DNA of 64,000 nt, taken from assembly GCF_003054705.1 (NCBI RefSeq), contig NZ_QAYX01000023.1, positions 62,001 to 126,000 of the forward strand. Reading direction: 5' to 3'. The stretch comes from Opitutus sp. ER46. GTDB lineage: Bacteria; Verrucomicrobiota; Verrucomicrobiia; Opitutales; Opitutaceae. Below the pieces are notes generated by a model, which ran no database searches, was not told the DNA's origin, and saw only the letters and a program-made list of their open reading frames with translations. Below, in pieces: positions 61,460 through 64,000 of this stretch; position 1 is the stretch's first letter; each line of letters begins with the position of its first letter. The position numbers and the translations under genes are program-made.

Positions 61460-62053
61460 ATGAGCTCACCTATTACCGCTCAAATGGTCGCCGACCTGCG
61501 CGAGAAAACCGGCGCCGGTCTGCTGGACTGCAAGAAGGCCCTCACGGAGGCCAACGGCAACGTCGAGGAAGCCATCACGATCCTTCGCAAGAAGGGCGCC
61601 GCCTCCGCCGCGAAGAAGGCCGAGCGCGCCACCAAGGAAGGTCTCATCGAGTCCTACATCCACGTCGGCGGCAAAGTCGGCGTGATGATCGAGGTCAACT
61701 GCGAGACCGACTTCGTCGCCCGCAATGATGACTTCAAGGTCTTCGTCAAGGACCTCTGCCTGCAGATCGCCGCCGCCAGCCCGCTGTACGTCAGCCGGAC
61801 CGAGGTGCCCGAGGCCGATCTCCAGAAGGAGCGCGACATCGCCGCCGCCCAGGTGCAGGGCAAGCCGCCGGCAGCCATCCAGAAGATCGTCGAGGGCAAG
61901 CTCGAGAAGTACTTCTCGACCGTCTGCCTGCTCGATCAGCCGTTCGTGAAGCAGCCGGAGAAGACGATCCAGGAGATCCTCACCCAGAAGATCGCGACGA
62001 TCGGTGAGAACCTCCAGGTCCGCCGCTTCATCCGCTATCAGGTCGGCCAGTGA
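61460..62053 (+). CDS. tsf: Elongation factor Ts (short form)
   Basis: 197 residues. The N-terminal module has [20 protein letters not shown] and [20 protein letters not shown]; the core has [20 protein letters not shown], the TDFVAR signature of EF-Ts that inserts into EF-Tu. It is about 90 residues shorter than the E. coli protein, like the single-core-subdomain form of Thermus. It is co-transcribed with rpsB and recycles EF-Tu-GDP. A strong terminator follows. Confidence 0.97.
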   Translation: MSSPITAQMVADLREKTGAGLLDCKKALTEANGNVEEAITILRKKGAASAAKKAERATKEGLIESYIHVGGKVGVMIEVNCETDFVARNDDFKVFVKDLCLQIAAASPLYVSRTEVPEADLQKERDIAAAQVQGKPPAAIQKIVEGKLEKYFSTVCLLDQPFVKQPEKTIQEILTQKIATIGENLQVRRFIRYQVGQ

Positions 62054-62062
62054 GGTTCCCAC

Positions 62063-62086
62063 AGGTTTTCGCTTCCGCGAAAACCT
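62063..62086. repeat. Perfect 10-bp hairpin after tsf
   Basis: AGGTTTTCGC, loop TTCC, GCGAAAACCT, ten bases after the tsf stop and upstream of the main terminator. There is no T-run, so it may protect the mRNA 3' region rather than terminate. Confidence 0.65.
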
Positions 62087-62108
62087 AAGGACCAAGGCAA
62101 CGCTTTCA

Positions 62109-62139
62109 GGCGGCCCGGATTTTCCGGGCCGCCTTTTTT
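62109..62139 (+). terminator. rpsB-tsf intrinsic terminator
   Basis: GGCGGCCCGG and CCGGGCCGCC pair around ATTTT and run into six T, a textbook factor-independent terminator. Confidence 0.92.
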
Positions 62140-62352
62140 GCGGCAGTTCGGCCGGTTCAGCACGTGGAAGGAGATTGAGGCGATCGCCGTCGATGCGGAG
62201 CTGGGTTACGTGTATTACGTAGGACCTGTCCCGCAGATCAAAACGGTGCGGGATCGCGGCCAAGCGACGGTTAGGTGACGGCCGTGTAGCATTGCGGCGA
62301 CCCTCGTAGATCGCGGTTGCCCCCGGGGATTGCCGCTCGGTATCGGGCTCTC

Positions 62353-63432
62353 ATGTCCGCGCCGAACCTCGCGCCCGCTGTCTCCTTCTTCTCGGTTTTG
62401 ACGGCGGAGCCTCTGCGCCCGCTGCATGCGCTCGTGCGCGCGGCGGGAGAGCGTTTCCGCCCGTCGCAAATCACGCTGCACGCCGGCCCGGCCGCCGCGG
62501 ACGAAGGCTGCGCCGCGACGATCCTGCGCGAGCGGGGCGCGGGGCAATGTCCGACCATCGTCCTCGGCGGGCTGGTGCCCGATGCGCTCGAGCAGGTCTT
62601 CCTGTTGAGGCGGGCGCTGCTGCGCTCGGGCGATCTCTATTACGTGCACTACCCGCGCGGCGGATTCTGCCTGGCGACGCTGTGTGGACAGCTCGATCGG
62701 CTGGTGAGCGAATGCGTGAGGGCGGGCCAGCCGCCGGTGATCCTGGGCGTCAGCTTCGGTGCGGGCATTGTGCTGCACTGGCTGCGGGAGTGCCGCCGGC
62801 TGGGCCGGGAGCCGCTGCTCGCCGGGCTGGTGCTCATCAGCCCGGTGGCTTGCGTGGACGACCTGATCGCGCCTGGTTCCGCGAAGCCGACGACGCTATT
62901 GGGACGGGCGCTGAAACCGTATCTCGGTGTGACGGCGCCCGGCGACGCCATCGTCGCAAAGTCCCGGGCGCTCTTCGTCCGGATGTTTGAGGCCGGCGCG
63001 CAGAACCAGGCCGCGTTGCGCCGGCTCATGACTGCCCACGAGTTGACGCATCTGCGAAGCGCGGTCAACGCGACCATCCGCAGCGTGACGGCCCGCGGGG
63101 CGGTGGGCCGCGTGGAGGCGCTGCAGGCCATGGCACCGCCGCCGCAGTATTTTTCTCCCGCCGAGCTGCCGCTGACGGAGGCGCCCGCAATGATCCTGTT
63201 CGCCCAGTGCGAAGATGCGGTGCTCGATGCCGCTGCACCGGTCCGCTTCGCGCTGGAGCAGGCCACGGCAGCCTATTTCCCTCGGGGCACGACGCACCAG
63301 GTGCGGGCGCGAGTGGGCTTGCCGCCGGTGCAGCATGCCTCGCTGGTGTTTCACGCCTTCGAGTTCCTGCCGCGCCTGCAGGCCTTCTATCAATGCATCC
63401 GCCGCCGGCGGACGCTCCCGTTTGCCGCATGA
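62353..63432 (+). CDS. Alpha/beta-hydrolase fold protein
   Basis: 359 residues from the ATG giving MSAPNLAPAVSFFSVLTAEP; a start 12 codons earlier is possible. The nucleophile elbow is LGVSFGAGIVLHWL with Ser near residue 136, preceded by LYYVHYPRGGF. The catalytic His is probably in the C-terminal GTTHQ or VQHASLVF segment. The substrate is unknown. Its stop overlaps the start of the GH3-family gene (ATGA), so the hydrolase and the acyl-adenylating enzyme are probably one functional unit, for example making and breaking an acyl conjugate. Confidence 0.75.
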   Translation: MSAPNLAPAVSFFSVLTAEPLRPLHALVRAAGERFRPSQITLHAGPAAADEGCAATILRERGAGQCPTIVLGGLVPDALEQVFLLRRALLRSGDLYYVHYPRGGFCLATLCGQLDRLVSECVRAGQPPVILGVSFGAGIVLHWLRECRRLGREPLLAGLVLISPVACVDDLIAPGSAKPTTLLGRALKPYLGVTAPGDAIVAKSRALFVRMFEAGAQNQAALRRLMTAHELTHLRSAVNATIRSVTARGAVGRVEALQAMAPPPQYFSPAELPLTEAPAMILFAQCEDAVLDAAAPVRFALEQATAAYFPRGTTHQVRARVGLPPVQHASLVFHAFEFLPRLQAFYQCIRRRRTLPFAA

Positions 63433-64000
63433 TCGCGTTTACGGGGCACCGTTCCTGCGGGCTGGGGGCACCACCGCCGGCGTGGCTGCAGCGTACGGTT
63501 GCGTGGGGCGCAATGGCGCGGACCCGTCGTGTCGACCGGAGATTGGCGCTGCCAGACTATCAGCGGCGGGCGCAGGCCGAAGCGTTTGCGACGCTCATGG
63601 CGGGATTTGGCGGCACGTCGTTTGGCGCCGTTTGCGGGCTCGACCGCAGCACAACCTATCGTGAGTTCCGCACCCGTGTCGCGCCCCGCACCTACGAGGA
63701 TCTGGCGCCCTGGATCGAGCGCATGAAGGCCGGAGAGCCCGACGTGCTCTGGCGCGGCCGCTGCTCGTTGTATGCCGTATCGTCGGGCACGACGCACGGA
63801 CCCACCAAGTATCTGCCGGTCACCCCGGCGATGCTGCGGCACTTTCGCCACGCGGGCCTGGATTCACTGGGGTTTTACGCCCGGCGGGCTGGGAGCGGCT
63901 CCGTCTTTGCCGGCCGTCAGCTCTTCCTCGGAGGATCGACGCAGCTCGCGCAGATTTCTGGGACGGGCAATTTCGCCGCCTGGGCCGGCGACCTCAGCGG
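63429..64000 (+). CDS. GH3-family acyl-acid-amido synthetase-like enzyme (partial, N-terminal)
   Basis: Runs off the right edge; 190 residues are visible, starting MIAFTGHRSCGLGAPPPAWL. The ATP/AMP-binding motif of the GH3 branch of adenylate-forming enzymes is plain: LYAVSSGTTHGPTKYLPVTP near residues 115-134, followed by RQLFLGGSTQL. Plant GH3 enzymes conjugate amino acids to auxin or jasmonate; bacterial members are poorly studied. The start is in an ATGA overlap with the hydrolase gene. Confidence 0.85.
   Translation, partial: MIAFTGHRSCGLGAPPPAWLQRTVAWGAMARTRRVDRRLALPDYQRRAQAEAFATLMAGFGGTSFGAVCGLDRSTTYREFRTRVAPRTYEDLAPWIERMKAGEPDVLWRGRCSLYAVSSGTTHGPTKYLPVTPAMLRHFRHAGLDSLGFYARRAGSGSVFAGRQLFLGGSTQLAQISGTGNFAAWAGDLS

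Overview
The window looks like the chromosome of a high-GC member of the Verrucomicrobiota, probably Opitutaceae. This rests on the very large TonB receptor with an N-terminal STN domain and the plug signature VQMSPFEV, its ECF sigma/FecR partners, the abundance of glycoside hydrolases, and a short elongation factor Ts. The assignment is from family resemblance, not from a search.

Left core (1-26.2 kb). This part holds an alcohol dehydrogenase end, an AraC regulator beside a GH29 alpha-L-fucosidase, an SHOCT lipoprotein and a chemoreceptor without a HAMP domain. A LuxR response regulator diverges from a seven-PAS hybrid histidine kinase that is translationally coupled to a second receiver-kinase. 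A pentose-type sugar locus follows: PfkB kinase, GRP-type permease and LacI regulator, divergent from a GH127 beta-L-arabinofuranosidase across two mirror-image LacI operators. Next come sigma/FecR divergent from a TonB-STN receptor, a GlpT-like organophosphate transporter and a secreted nucleotide pyrophosphatase/phosphodiesterase.

Accessory strip (26.2-30.6 kb): an RNHCP zinc protein, an atypical SDR and a GTGA-coupled AbiE-type toxin-antitoxin pair.

Mobile island (30,660-60,260). It is bounded by a perfect 28-bp direct repeat that is the 3' end of an initiator tRNA-Met gene. The tRNA-proximal end carries AlpA, two related tyrosine recombinases, an AbrB-like protein, a type IV coupling-protein ATPase with a separate membrane partner, and a divergent MobF relaxase-helicase. 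No type IV secretion channel is visible, so it reads as an integrative mobilizable element. It has its own sigma-like and XRE regulators. Cargo includes a Ser/Thr kinase with a restriction-enzyme-like N-terminal domain, a two-TM protein, an intact IS3-family element, and a six-gene restriction-type operon: m5C methyltransferase, MutL/MORC-like GHKL ATPase, Z1 helicase-like ATPase, PD-(D/E)XK nuclease, AIPR protein and Vsr. An unrecognised 440-aa protein and a RadC-like JAMM protein lie next to that operon. The most unusual feature is that the distal integrase reads through the att core in frame. On excision its last residues would be replaced by a tail now stranded at the other end of the island, giving 567 aa instead of 444 aa.

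Right core (60.2-64 kb): the intact tRNA-fMet, rpsB-tsf with a strong terminator, an alpha/beta hydrolase and the start of a coupled GH3-family acyl-adenylating enzyme.
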